Assembly (NCBI GenBank): GCA_913056495.1
Contig: CAJXMO010000001.1
Coordinates: forward strand, 304,001-368,000
Direction: 5' to 3'
Length of the DNA: 64,000 bases
From: an uncultured Alteromonadaceae bacterium
GTDB taxonomy: Bacteria > Pseudomonadota > Gammaproteobacteria > Enterobacterales > Alteromonadaceae
Shown: in pieces, positions 18,247 through 26,715 of the stretch
Layout of the letters: every line of letters starts with the position of its first letter
Position numbering within the stretch: position 1 is the stretch's first letter
Notes under the pieces: generated by a model
Databases searched by the model: none
What the model was told of the DNA's origin: nothing
What the model saw: only the letters and a program-made list of their open reading frames with translations
Translations under genes and position numbers: made by a program

Positions 18247-18275
18247 ATATTCTTTGTAAATAGATAATTATTCTG
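18240..18275 (+). promoter_or_regulatory. Candidate tandem ARG boxes (ArgR operator) before argD
   Basis: TGAATAAATATTCT at 18240-18253 matches the ArgR half-operator consensus TGAATwwwwATTCA at all but one informative position. A weaker copy (AGATAATTATTCTG, 18262-18275) follows with centres 21 bp apart, the spacing of paired ARG boxes in enterobacteria. The first box overlaps the stop codon of the diguanylate cyclase gene. Arginine-dependent repression of argD is the inferred function. Confidence 0.55.
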
Positions 18276-18353
18276 TATTCTGATCTCTGTAATGATTTCT
18301 GAAATACGAGTCTTGAATTTGGTCCCACTCTTTTAATGAGGAGAAAATTGAAA

Positions 18354-19571
18354 ATGTCTGAACAAATTGTGACCCGAGCAACCTTTGATGAGGTTATGCT
18401 GCCTAATTATGCACCTTTACAAATGATTCCTGTTAAAGGTTTAGGTTCACATGTATGGGATCAGGAAGGCCGCGAATATATCGATTTTTCAGGTGGGATA
18501 GCCGTTAACTGTTTAGGCCATTGCCATCCTGAATTGGTTTCTGCGATTCAGGACCAAAGCCAAAAACTCTGGCATGTGAGTAATATCTGGACCAATGAAC
18601 CAGCGTTGCAACTGGCCAAGCGACTGGTTGATTCAACTTTTGCGGATAAAGTTTTTTTCTGTAACTCAGGTGCAGAAGCGAATGAAGCCGCATTAAAACT
18701 AGCTCGCCGTTTTGCTGTTGAAAAATATGGTGAAGAAAAAGATCAAATTATTGCATTTAAGCAGAGCTTTCACGGCAGAACATTATTCACCGTAACTGCC
18801 GGTGGTCAGCCAGCCTATTCAGATGGTTTTGGTCCTAAGCCGGGGGCAATTGATCATGCGGTTTATAATGATTTAGCTTCATTAGAGGCGTTAATTTCAG
18901 ATAAAACCTGTGCTGTCATTTTAGAACCTATGTTAGGGGAAGGTGGCGTGACACCTGCGACACCTGAATTTATGAAAGGGGTTCGTGAGTTATGTGACAA
19001 GCATAACGCGCTGATGATTTTGGATGAAGTACAAACGGGTTTTGGTCGTACCGGCCATTTATATATGTATCAGTCTTATGGCATCACACCGGATATTTTA
19101 TCGTCGGCTAAATCTTTGGGTGGTGGTTTTCCAATTGGTGCAATATTGGCAACAGATGAAGTGGGGCAGTATTTAAAATTTGGTACACATGGCACTACTT
19201 ATGGCGGCAATCCATTAGCCTGTGCGGTCGCTAATGTCGCATTTGATATCATTAATACGGAAAGCGTACTAGCCGGTATTGCGCAAAGAGAGCAAATGTT
19301 TCGCGAACATTTAGAAGCAATCAACAATAAATATCAGGTCTTTTCAGAGATCCGTGGTCAAGGGTTATTGTTGGGCGCGGTTGTTAACGAGAAGCATAAG
19401 GGACAAGCTCGCGAGTTTATGGCTGCCGCTTTAGAACAAGGGTTAATGTGCTTGGTGGCTGGTGCGAATGTAGTGCGATTTGCGCCTGCGCTGGTCATTG
19501 AACCACAAGACATTAGTGAAGGTCTGGCTCGTTTTGAAAAAGCGGTTGCGCGAGTCGTGGCGGCTGACTAA
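18354..19571 (+). CDS. argD: Acetylornithine aminotransferase
   Basis: 405 aa from the ATG at 18354, preceded by GAGGAG with 10-nt spacing; an in-frame ATG six codons earlier lies in front of that site and is less likely. The protein follows E. coli ArgD closely: [35 protein letters not shown]-binding lysine in [14 protein letters not shown], and [16 protein letters not shown]. It is a class III PLP transaminase converting N-acetylglutamate semialdehyde to N-acetylornithine in arginine synthesis, and may also act on succinyl-ornithine or succinyl-diaminopimelate. The ARG boxes upstream favour a biosynthetic role over catabolic AstC. Confidence 0.94.
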   Translation: MSEQIVTRATFDEVMLPNYAPLQMIPVKGLGSHVWDQEGREYIDFSGGIAVNCLGHCHPELVSAIQDQSQKLWHVSNIWTNEPALQLAKRLVDSTFADKVFFCNSGAEANEAALKLARRFAVEKYGEEKDQIIAFKQSFHGRTLFTVTAGGQPAYSDGFGPKPGAIDHAVYNDLASLEALISDKTCAVILEPMLGEGGVTPATPEFMKGVRELCDKHNALMILDEVQTGFGRTGHLYMYQSYGITPDILSSAKSLGGGFPIGAILATDEVGQYLKFGTHGTTYGGNPLACAVANVAFDIINTESVLAGIAQREQMFREHLEAINNKYQVFSEIRGQGLLLGAVVNEKHKGQAREFMAAALEQGLMCLVAGANVVRFAPALVIEPQDISEGLARFEKAVARVVAAD

Positions 19572-19586
19572 TAAGGTATTATTACA

Positions 19587-19625
19587 CCGAGCGCTTCTGA
19601 CAGAAACGCTCGGCTTTTGTGTTTT
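19587..19625 (+). terminator. Rho-independent terminator of argD
   Basis: CCGAGCG-c-TTCTG and AGAAa-CGCTCGG form a strong stem starting 15 nt after the argD stop, followed by CTTTTGTGTTTT. Confidence 0.85.
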
Positions 19626-19699
19626 ACACAGCCGAGCATTATCCGTATTAAAAGACTTTGGCTGATATTATTGAGCTGAGCCAGCCATAATACATGCTG

Positions 19700-19727
19700 A
19701 AAATCTAAAATCTAAAATCTAAAATCT
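19700..19727. repeat. Four tandem copies of AAAATCT
   Basis: A perfect 7-bp unit repeated four times (28 bp) in the AT-rich stretch upstream of mtnN. Such a tract can vary in copy number by slippage. No gene lies in 19626-19820. Confidence 0.9.
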
Positions 19728-19820
19728 CACAGCTGCAAGGTGAATTTATTACAATTCAAAATTTTCGTTTTCATGCTATCCTTGGCGAATAAATTCATCT
19801 TTATTTAAATATTCAATTTA

Positions 19821-20528
19821 ATGACGATACCTTCAAAAATTGCCATTATTGGTGCGATGGAGCAGGAAGTTGCGATTTTGCGTGAGCAACTGGATAACCG
19901 ACAAACCGAAGAGCACGGACCTTGTAAAATTTATACCGGCTTAATTGCCGGCCATTCGATCGTTCTGGTTCAAAGCGGGGTGGGTAAAACCGCGGCAGCA
20001 ATGGCGACCACTTTATTACTCGATAATCACAAGCCTGATATGGTGCTTAATACTGGCTCTGCCGGTGGTTTTGCCGCTGATCTTAATGTCGGCGATCTAG
20101 TGATTTCCAATGAAGTGCGTCACCATGATGTGGATTTAACGGCTTTTGGTTTTGAAATCGGGCAGGGATTTAACTTTCCTGCGGCATTTGAATCAGATCC
20201 CAAATTAATAGAAAGAGCGCAGCGCGCCGCCAGTTTACAAACCGATATTCAAAGCAAAGTCGGACTGATTTGCTCGGGTGATAGTTTTATGGCTTGTCCC
20301 GAAAAAGTAGAATTGACACGTCAGCACTTTCCCCAAATGATTGCCGTTGAAATGGAAGCGGCTGCCATCGCCCAGGTTTGTGCTCAGTTTGATACGCCAT
20401 TTGTGGTGGTTCGCGCCTTGTCTGATATAGCCGGTAAACAATCCCATGTTAGTTTTGAAAGCTTTTTAGAGCAGGCCGCCATTCATTCATCCAGACTGGT
20501 GGTTGATTTTATCAGGTTAGGTGAGTGA
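19821..20528 (+). CDS. mtnN: 5'-methylthioadenosine/S-adenosylhomocysteine nucleosidase
   Basis: 235 aa, normal length. It follows E. coli MtnN/Pfs: IAIIGAMEQEVAILRE at the start, SGVGKTAAAMATTLLL, NTGSAGGF, MIAVEMEAAAIAQVC and the catalytic Asp in RALSDIAG. It cleaves adenine from SAH and MTA, giving S-ribosylhomocysteine and methylthioribose; the former can feed LuxS and AI-2. Its stop overlaps the GTG of the next gene by four bases, so the two are translationally coupled. A separate SAH hydrolase lies further along the same strand. Confidence 0.95.
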   Translation: MTIPSKIAIIGAMEQEVAILREQLDNRQTEEHGPCKIYTGLIAGHSIVLVQSGVGKTAAAMATTLLLDNHKPDMVLNTGSAGGFAADLNVGDLVISNEVRHHDVDLTAFGFEIGQGFNFPAAFESDPKLIERAQRAASLQTDIQSKVGLICSGDSFMACPEKVELTRQHFPQMIAVEMEAAAIAQVCAQFDTPFVVVRALSDIAGKQSHVSFESFLEQAAIHSSRLVVDFIRLGE

Positions 20529-21499
20529 GTTTAGATTTAGCCAGCATGCCGGAATTGCCCGAATATGTTATCAGAGTCGTTGTTTTATTTGCGGCTTTGA
20601 TACTGGATTGGCGATTGCCTGTTAGTGATAAGTATCACCCCGTATACTTTTTTAGACAGGTCGCGGAGCGACTGGCTGATAAAGTGCATCCCGATATAAA
20701 CCGGGATAAAAATCAACTGCTTATCTCTGGCAGTTTGGCCCTATTATCTGCCATTTTACCCGTCGTCGTTATTTTATATTTATTTATTCCGCTGGTGGAA
20801 TTTAGCTGGTTTATTGATTTAATCGTTTTGTGGTTATGCCTGGGTTATCAGAATAGTCGCATTGCCCATTATAAGCTGGCTGTAGCACTGGATAAAAAAC
20901 AAAAGTTTTTGGCTCGGGACAGACTCAGTGACTGGGTGCTCCGGGATACGGAAAAACTATCTGAGCTGGGTATCATTAAAGCCAGTATTGAAAGCCAGGT
21001 ATTGCGCTGCGGCTACTTTTATCATTGCATTATTTTTTGGTACCTGCTGGCCGGGCCGGTTTTTGTGCTGGCATTTCGATTATTGCTTGAGCTGAATCAA
21101 AGCTGGAATGCTAAATTGCCAAGGTTGGCGGTATTTGCAAGACCTACTCGGGCATCGACCTATTATTTAAGTTGGCTGCCTATGAGACTTTTTGCGTTTA
21201 CACTCAGTTTTGGCAAAGGATCCGGAACCGTTAAGCAACATAAAAAGCAGTGGGTGTATCAGAATAATTTAAGACCGCTTGTAGCAGCGGCTGAATGTTT
21301 ACAGATACAGTTAGGTGGCACGGTTAGTTATGCCAGTCAAAAATGGCGGCGACCGCAATTAACTGAGTATCGTCTGGCCAATGCAGGCGATATTATTCAA
21401 ATAGACAAGTTTTTACGTCGATCTGCGCGGATTTGGCTGATAATCATTGTAATTAGCGCCAGCCTCGTTATGATCGGCCATCATTATTTTTCATCGTGA
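20525..21499 (+). CDS. Divergent CbiB/CobD-like membrane protein
   Basis: 324 aa with a GTG start inside the end of mtnN. Several hydrophobic segments (about 11-28, 64-110, 160-195, 300-322) and a YHPVYFFRQVAERL motif recall the HPV motif of CbiB/CobD adenosylcobinamide-phosphate synthases, as does LSDWVLRDTEKLSELGIIKASIES. Later family hallmarks are replaced or absent. There are no other cobalamin genes here; such mtnN-linked CbiB-like proteins occur in marine gammaproteobacteria without the pathway. True cobinamide activity is therefore doubtful; the real role is unknown. Confidence 0.65.
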   Translation: MSLDLASMPELPEYVIRVVVLFAALILDWRLPVSDKYHPVYFFRQVAERLADKVHPDINRDKNQLLISGSLALLSAILPVVVILYLFIPLVEFSWFIDLIVLWLCLGYQNSRIAHYKLAVALDKKQKFLARDRLSDWVLRDTEKLSELGIIKASIESQVLRCGYFYHCIIFWYLLAGPVFVLAFRLLLELNQSWNAKLPRLAVFARPTRASTYYLSWLPMRLFAFTLSFGKGSGTVKQHKKQWVYQNNLRPLVAAAECLQIQLGGTVSYASQKWRRPQLTEYRLANAGDIIQIDKFLRRSARIWLIIIVISASLVMIGHHYFSS

Positions 21500-21514
21500 A
21501 AATAGGCTTTTTAG

Positions 21515-22513
21515 ATGCGTAAATATCAGGTATATGGCTTAGGGAACGCCCTGGTCGATAAAGAATTTGAAGTCACTAACGAATTTTTAGCGGCAAACAA
21601 TATCGAAAAAGGATTAATGACTCTGCTCGAAGAAGCTCAGCATATAGAGTTGCTCGATAATTTAATAAAAGAGTTTGGATTAGTTAAACGAGTTGGTGGT
21701 GGTTCTGCGGCTAACAGTATGGTTGCTATTTCACAGTTTGGCGGCTCTACGTTTTATGCTTGTAAAGTCGGCGATGATGAAACCGGTGAGTTTTATTCAG
21801 CCAACTTAAAAGAAGCGGGTGTTCATAACCGTGTGGCTGAATTAAACCTGACGGGCCAAACCGGTAAATGTATGGTCATGGTAACGCCGGATGCTGAACG
21901 AACCATGAATACCTATTTAGGTATAACCGCAGATTTATCTGAAAAAGAACTTTTTATTGATGAATTGGCCGATGCTGACTATTTATATATTGAAGGCTAT
22001 TTAGTCCCGTCTGATACGGCCAGACAAGCAATTGCTTCGGCTAAAGCTCATGCCAGAGAAAACGGCTGCAAAATTGCGATGACTTTTTCTGACCCTTCTA
22101 TGGTGAAATATTTTAAAGAAGGGGTGGATGAAGCCTTAGGTACAGATCCAATCGACATTTTATTCTGTAATGAAGAGGAAGCTCTGACTTTTACCGGTGA
22201 AACTGAACTGGGTAACGCAGCAACAGCCTTGTTAAAGCGAGCTAAGCAGGTTGCCGTGACCCGAGGCGCAAATGGTGCCAGTGTATACAGTCAGGATGAT
22301 GTAGTATCGGTTGAATCACCTAAAGTGACCGCGGTTGATACGAACGGGGCTGGTGATATGTTCGCCGGTGCATTTTTATATGCGATTAGTCAGGGCTGGA
22401 GCACAGAAAAAGCCGCTAAACTGGCTTGCGCGGCGGCGGCTAAAGTCGTGACACAATTTGGCCCGAGAATTAGTAAAGCAGAGCAACAAAGTTTATTGGC
22501 AGAATTTGCCTGA
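21515..22513 (+). CDS. Adenosine kinase-like PfkB family sugar kinase
   Basis: 332 aa. It begins YQVYGLGNALVDKEFEV, has the N-terminal GGGSAANSMVAISQFGG glycine motif and the C-terminal PfkB signature DTNGAGDMFAGAFLY with catalytic Asp. This subgroup, next to ahcY, is annotated as adenosine kinase. It would phosphorylate adenosine released by SAH hydrolase and pull that reversible reaction forward. It starts 15 bp after the CbiB-like gene and precedes ahcY by about 90 bp, so one transcript is likely. Specificity is inferred from family and neighbour. Confidence 0.87.
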   Translation: MRKYQVYGLGNALVDKEFEVTNEFLAANNIEKGLMTLLEEAQHIELLDNLIKEFGLVKRVGGGSAANSMVAISQFGGSTFYACKVGDDETGEFYSANLKEAGVHNRVAELNLTGQTGKCMVMVTPDAERTMNTYLGITADLSEKELFIDELADADYLYIEGYLVPSDTARQAIASAKAHARENGCKIAMTFSDPSMVKYFKEGVDEALGTDPIDILFCNEEEALTFTGETELGNAATALLKRAKQVAVTRGANGASVYSQDDVVSVESPKVTAVDTNGAGDMFAGAFLYAISQGWSTEKAAKLACAAAAKVVTQFGPRISKAEQQSLLAEFA

Positions 22514-22604
22514 ATAAATAGCTCTGTTCAGACACCTTAGTTAAGCCTGTCTGAAACCATATGAATAATTGAAAACTGAATTGACATAATTGGAGCAAGA
22601 CTCA

Positions 22605-23969
22605 ATGACTGATTATAAAGTAGCGGATATTAATTTAGCGGATTATGGCCGTAAAGAATTAAAAATCGCTGAAAGTGAAATGCCAGCTTTAATGGCTATC
22701 CGTGCTAAATACAGAGATGAACAGCCACTAAAAGGCGCAAAAATCCTGGGTTGTATTCATATGACCATTCAAACCGGTGTTTTAATTGAAACTCTGATTG
22801 AATTAGGCGCAGAAGTTCGCTGGTCATCTTGTAATATCTTCTCTACACAAGATCATGCAGCCGCCGCTATCGCAGCTGCCGGTATTCCTGTTTTTGCCTG
22901 GAAAGGTGAAACTGAAGAAGAATATGTCTGGTGTATCGAGCAAACTATTAATAAAGATGGTCAGCCTTGGGATGCCAACATGGTATTGGATGACGGTGGT
23001 GATTTAACCGAAATCCTACACGATAAATATCCTCAGTTACTGGAAAAAATTCACGGTATTACTGAAGAAACGACAACAGGTGTGCACCGTTTACAGGAAA
23101 TGTTAGCGAAAGGCGAATTAAAAGTGCCTGCGATTAACGTAAACGATTCTGTGACTAAGTCTAAAAATGATAACAAATACGGTTGTCGTCATAGTTTAAA
23201 TGATGCGATTAAGCGCGGTACAGACCATTTATTATCAGGTAAAAAAGCCTTAGTTATCGGTTATGGTGATGTGGGTAAAGGCTCTGCGCAAAGCTTACGT
23301 CAGGAAGGCATGATAGTAAATGTTACTGAAGTTGACCCTATCTGTGCTATGCAGGCTTGTATGGACGGCTTTGAAGTTGTTTCTACCTACAACAATGGTA
23401 TTAACACAGGCAAGTTAGAAGATATCAATACTGCTTTGTTAGCAAAAACTGACTTAATTGTCACAACGACAGGTAACTATAATGTATGTGATTCAAATGT
23501 ATTACAGGCATTAAAGCCGGGTGCTGTAGTGTGTAATATTGGTCACTTTGATAATGAAATTGATACAGCCTTTATGCGTAAAAACTGGCGCTGGGAAGAA
23601 GTTAAGCCTCAGGTTCACCAGGTTTACCGCAGTAACGACGAATCAGACTTCCTGATTTTATTATCTGAAGGTCGTTTAGTTAACTTAGGTAACGCAACTG
23701 GTCACCCTTCACGTATTATGGATGGCTCATTTGCAAATCAGGTATTAGCTCAAATTCACTTATTTAAAGAGAAATTTGCTGATTTACCGGCGAGCGAAAA
23801 ATCAGCTGCAATCACAGTTGAAGTATTACCTAAGCAATTAGATGAAGAAGTTGCAGCCTATATGGTTAAAGGTTTTGGTGGCGTAGTCACTCAATTAACT
23901 AAAGAGCAAGCCGAGTATATTGGTGTTGAGGTTGAAGGTCCGTTTAAACCGGAAACTTACCGTTATTAA
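22605..23969 (+). CDS. ahcY: Adenosylhomocysteinase (SAH hydrolase)
   Basis: 454 aa from ATG 22605, which has GGAG at the right distance; a TTG five codons upstream would put that site inside the gene. Family text is clear: [35 protein letters not shown]-binding [26 protein letters not shown] and the C-terminal PFKPETYRY with its conserved Lys and Tyr. It splits SAH reversibly into adenosine and homocysteine in the cytosol, using bound NAD. Together with the adenosine kinase it makes a complete SAH detoxification branch, parallel to mtnN. A terminator follows. Confidence 0.97.
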   Translation: MTDYKVADINLADYGRKELKIAESEMPALMAIRAKYRDEQPLKGAKILGCIHMTIQTGVLIETLIELGAEVRWSSCNIFSTQDHAAAAIAAAGIPVFAWKGETEEEYVWCIEQTINKDGQPWDANMVLDDGGDLTEILHDKYPQLLEKIHGITEETTTGVHRLQEMLAKGELKVPAINVNDSVTKSKNDNKYGCRHSLNDAIKRGTDHLLSGKKALVIGYGDVGKGSAQSLRQEGMIVNVTEVDPICAMQACMDGFEVVSTYNNGINTGKLEDINTALLAKTDLIVTTTGNYNVCDSNVLQALKPGAVVCNIGHFDNEIDTAFMRKNWRWEEVKPQVHQVYRSNDESDFLILLSEGRLVNLGNATGHPSRIMDGSFANQVLAQIHLFKEKFADLPASEKSAAITVEVLPKQLDEEVAAYMVKGFGGVVTQLTKEQAEYIGVEVEGPFKPETYRY

Positions 23970-23992
23970 TTGATAAGTTAATATCGAATTTA

Positions 23993-24027
23993 AAAGCCTT
24001 AGTTGCGAGAGCCACTAAGGCTTTTTT
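23993..24027 (+). terminator. Rho-independent terminator of ahcY
   Basis: AAGCCTTAG and CTAAGGCTT form a 9-bp stem around a 12-nt loop and run into TTTTTTG. Confidence 0.9.
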
Positions 24028-24398
24028 GTATCTGGTCGCGATAAGCGCTTAATAAGCTTGTTAATTTTTATTTCTGCCGGTAAGACTTGAGACAAGCTGC
24101 TTTCCTCGTGGGTTGATTTAGCTGTATAAGCTTGAGTGAATACTCGTCGGTCACTATATTTACCGAAAATTAGAGTTTTAGATATCTACAATGGTTTGGT
24201 TTCTCCCATACTCAAGAAAACGACCCATAGGGTCATTTTATCTTGTTTGTATCTATATGAAATTGAAAAAAACTTAAACGCTGGCAAGCACTTGCTAAAT
24301 ATGCTATCAATAGTCAGATAATAAAATGGAGACGGATTACGGTAGAAAAACAACCCAACCGCTTTTTATTAAATTGTTAGGTATTTCTCAGAGGCAGC
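24028..24398 (+). other. Gene-poor spacer
   Basis: About 370 bp with no convincing gene. A 26-codon frame (24326-24406) ends in the TAA formed by the first codons of the next gene (ATGAATAA), so it overlaps that start; it has no good ribosome binding site. A 61-codon frame at 24136-24321 shows no protein features. Promoters for the following gene are not obvious. Confidence 0.5.
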
Positions 24399-24746
24399 AT
24401 GAATAAACAGGATTACATTAAACAAAGGAAATTATTTGAGAAAAAGTTCAAACGCAATGATTGGATTTACACGTCCATATTTATTTCACTTCTTTTAGTT
24501 AATTGGTACGTTGTAAGTGTTTTGGATTGGCTTCCTGAATCATGGGCCTGGTTATACTTAGTCATTTTCTTCAGCTTACTATTTGGTAACCTTTACCTAG
24601 TAAAAATTTTCCATCGTCGGCAAATAAATAACTCAGGGTTAAACTGCCAGTCATGTTCACAGCCATTGCTTGCAGACCAAGGTGATATTGCAATAGCAAC
24701 TAATAATTGCCCAATGTGTGGTGAGGCTGCATTTGAGCCCGAGTAG
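24399..24746 (+). CDS. Small two-helix membrane protein with C-terminal zinc ribbon (unknown function)
   Basis: 115 aa. A basic N-terminus (residues 1-21) is followed by two helices (about 23-43 and 47-68). The C-terminal domain holds two cysteine pairs, CQSC near 83-86 and CPMC near 106-109, spaced as in a zinc ribbon, probably facing the cytosol. I do not recognise the family. AGAGG lies about 8 nt before the ATG. The last codon and TAG stop fall on the first bases of the dispersed element at 24743, so insertion of that element may have set or trimmed the C-terminus. Confidence 0.6.
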   Translation: MNKQDYIKQRKLFEKKFKRNDWIYTSIFISLLLVNWYVVSVLDWLPESWAWLYLVIFFSLLFGNLYLVKIFHRRQINNSGLNCQSCSQPLLADQGDIAIATNNCPMCGEAAFEPE

Positions 24747-24825
24747 GTTGGGGCGAACGAAGTGAATCCCAACACCTTTATATATGCGCCAAAGTGTTGG
24801 GTGCGCTTTGCTTACCGCAACCTAC
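24743..24825. repeat. Dispersed palindromic element (GTAGGTTG...CAACCTAC)
   Basis: An 83-bp unit with terminal inverted repeats GTAGGTTG and CAACCTAC and an inner pair AATCCCAACAC/GTGTTGGGTGCG, so the whole can fold into one long hairpin. Units of this form (GTAGGTTGGGGCGAACGAAG) are common between genes of marine gammaproteobacteria. Confidence 0.75.
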
Positions 24826-24927
24826 CATATATGCAAAATTTGAGTAGGGTAAACGCCTGCGTCCCAACTGGCGTCCGATAGTTAAAATTTAAAAGCACAG
24901 TTCCGAAAATTTCAGATAGTAGATTCG

Positions 24928-25896
24928 CTAGCAGCGGTTTAAATCAAAACTCAGGCTGTCTTTGATTTCATTATGACCAAGCGCCAGCATAATTAATCTG
25001 TCGATACCCAGTGCAATACCAGCGCAATCTGGTAGTCCATTTTCCAGCGCGGCTAATAAGTGCTGGTCTATTGGTTTTTCTGTTTTTCCGTTGTCAATCC
25101 TAAGCCGGTTATCCTGTTCAAAACGTTTTTGCTGCTCAGCTTTGTCAGTCAGTTCATGAAAGCCATTGGCCAGCTCTATGCCTTTAAAATACACTTCAAA
25201 TCGGTCAGCCACTCTGTTGTCGGTTCTACTGAGTTTTGCCAGACTCGCCTGAGCGGCCGGAAAATGGTAAATAAAGCAGGGCGCCTCCTGTCCAATTTCG
25301 GGTTCAATGAAATCCGTGAATATCCACTGCAGTAAATCGGTTTCAGACTCCAAGATATCGGCTAAATCAGCTTGGTCATTGGATTTTAAAAATGTTTTGA
25401 GTTGATTGATACTGGTATCAAGCGGATCAATTGAGGTGAATTTTAAAAATGCTTGCTGATAAGTCAGGCGCTCAGCTGGTAAGCAATTCAAAACCAGCTT
25501 GAGTAGCTGTTCGGTTTCGTCCATCAACATAAAATGGTCAAAACCTACCCTGTACCATTCCAGCATAGTAAATTCCGGGTTATGAAAACGACCGGATTCA
25601 TCATTTCTGAATGCTTTGCAAATCTGGTAAATACAACCGGAACCTGCAGCGAGCAGGCGTTTCATTGCATATTCCGGTGAGGTCTGCAAATACAAAGTTA
25701 AGCCATCATTAAAGCCCGGACCGTTAAATTCAGAGGTTAAATTTTCAAGGTGTAGATCGGTTACGCCACTGGTTGCTAACAGCGGTGTTTCAACTTCTAA
25801 TACATTTTTTTCTGCAAAAAAATGACGAATAACCTGAATGATTTTTGCGCGTTGTTTTAGCGCTGGGATGGATGCGCTTGGTTGCCAGTTTTGCAT
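24928..25896 (-). CDS. epmA: EF-P--(R)-beta-lysine ligase EpmA
   Basis: 322 aa, the length of EpmA/GenX/PoxA, which is a class II lysyl-tRNA synthetase core without the anticodon-binding domain. Motif 2 (FRNDESGRFHNPEFTMLEWY) and motif 3 (GIALGIDRLIMLALG) are present. It activates (R)-beta-lysine and attaches it to Lys34 of EF-P. It lies just downstream of efp on the same strand, with epmB divergent beyond efp, so the core of the EF-P modification pathway is clustered here. Confidence 0.95.
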   Translation of the reverse strand: MQNWQPSASIPALKQRAKIIQVIRHFFAEKNVLEVETPLLATSGVTDLHLENLTSEFNGPGFNDGLTLYLQTSPEYAMKRLLAAGSGCIYQICKAFRNDESGRFHNPEFTMLEWYRVGFDHFMLMDETEQLLKLVLNCLPAERLTYQQAFLKFTSIDPLDTSINQLKTFLKSNDQADLADILESETDLLQWIFTDFIEPEIGQEAPCFIYHFPAAQASLAKLSRTDNRVADRFEVYFKGIELANGFHELTDKAEQQKRFEQDNRLRIDNGKTEKPIDQHLLAALENGLPDCAGIALGIDRLIMLALGHNEIKDSLSFDLNRC

Positions 25897-25927
25897 AAGA
25901 TTTGAATAGCAGCGGGTAGCAAAAGAT

Positions 25928-25959
25928 AGACAGAAAAAACCGATTGGATTTTTCTGTCT
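25928..25959 (-). terminator. Hairpin downstream of efp
   Basis: AGACAGAAAAA and TTTTTCTGTCT form an 11-bp stem between efp and epmA. On the minus strand it is followed by ATCTTTTGC, so termination may be partial and epmA may receive read-through. Confidence 0.5.
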
Positions 25960-25971
25960 GACAAGGTGTGA

Positions 25972-26538
25972 TTATTTTACGCGAGAGACATATTCGCCTG
26001 AGCGTGTATCCACTTTAATCACTTCACCAATTTGCACAAATAAAGGAACACGTACAACTGCCCCTGTGCTTAGAGTAGCAGGTTTGCCGCCTGTACCAGC
26101 TGTATCGCCTTTTAAGCCAGGATCGGTTTCTGTTACTTCTAATTCAACAAAGTTTGGTGGTGTAACTGCAATTGGACTGTCATTCCAGGTTGTAATGGTA
26201 CAAGTATCCTGTTCAACCAACCATTTTTCATTATCACCAATTGCTTTTGCGTCTGCTGCAATTTGTTCAAATGTTTCATTGTTCATGAAATGCCAGAACT
26301 CACCATCGTTGTAAAGATAAGACAGTTCATAATCCATAATTTCAGCTTTTTCGACTGATTCACCTGATTTAAATGTTTTTTCTAATACTTTACCTGAAAT
26401 CAGTTTACGGATTTTTACGCGGTTAAAAGCCTGGCCTTTGCCCGGTTTAACAAATTCGTTTTCAATGATGGCACAAGGCTCGCCATCTAACATGATTTTT
26501 AAGCCACCTTTAAATTCGTTGGTGCTAACTGTTGCCAT
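25972..26538 (-). CDS. efp: Translation elongation factor P
   Basis: 188 aa with three beta-barrel domains. It starts [15 protein letters not shown]; the loop [10 protein letters not shown] carries Lys34, the residue that EpmA and EpmB modify with beta-lysine. The C-terminus ([28 protein letters not shown]) is typical. EF-P relieves ribosome stalling at polyproline stretches. Modification by EpmA matches the Lys34-type loop, not the arginine-type loop of pseudomonads. AGGAA lies about 6 nt upstream of the ATG. It is divergent from epmB across about 175 bp. Confidence 0.97.
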   Translation of the reverse strand: MATVSTNEFKGGLKIMLDGEPCAIIENEFVKPGKGQAFNRVKIRKLISGKVLEKTFKSGESVEKAEIMDYELSYLYNDGEFWHFMNNETFEQIAADAKAIGDNEKWLVEQDTCTITTWNDSPIAVTPPNFVELEVTETDPGLKGDTAGTGGKPATLSTGAVVRVPLFVQIGEVIKVDTRSGEYVSRVK

Positions 26539-26715
26539 GAGTTCCTCATTTGATCTTTTACAGAAAATAATCGCTAAATTTTACCGCATATTCTGTCATA
26601 AAAAAGTAGTTTTTGGTAAAAAAGCCGCTTTGTGGTAAAGATAAGCTGCGAATTAGTGGGTTTTAGGGAATATCAGGTAGAATAGCGGCCATATTTAGGT
26701 GACCTGATGATATAG

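Noticed and set aside
22514..22604. Possible SAH riboswitch before ahcY
   Set aside because: Only a simple TTCAGAC/GTCTGAA hairpin is present; the GC-rich conserved core of the SAH riboswitch is absent.
24136..24321. 61-codon open frame downstream of the ahcY terminator
   Set aside because: No ribosome binding site, biased composition and no recognisable domain.
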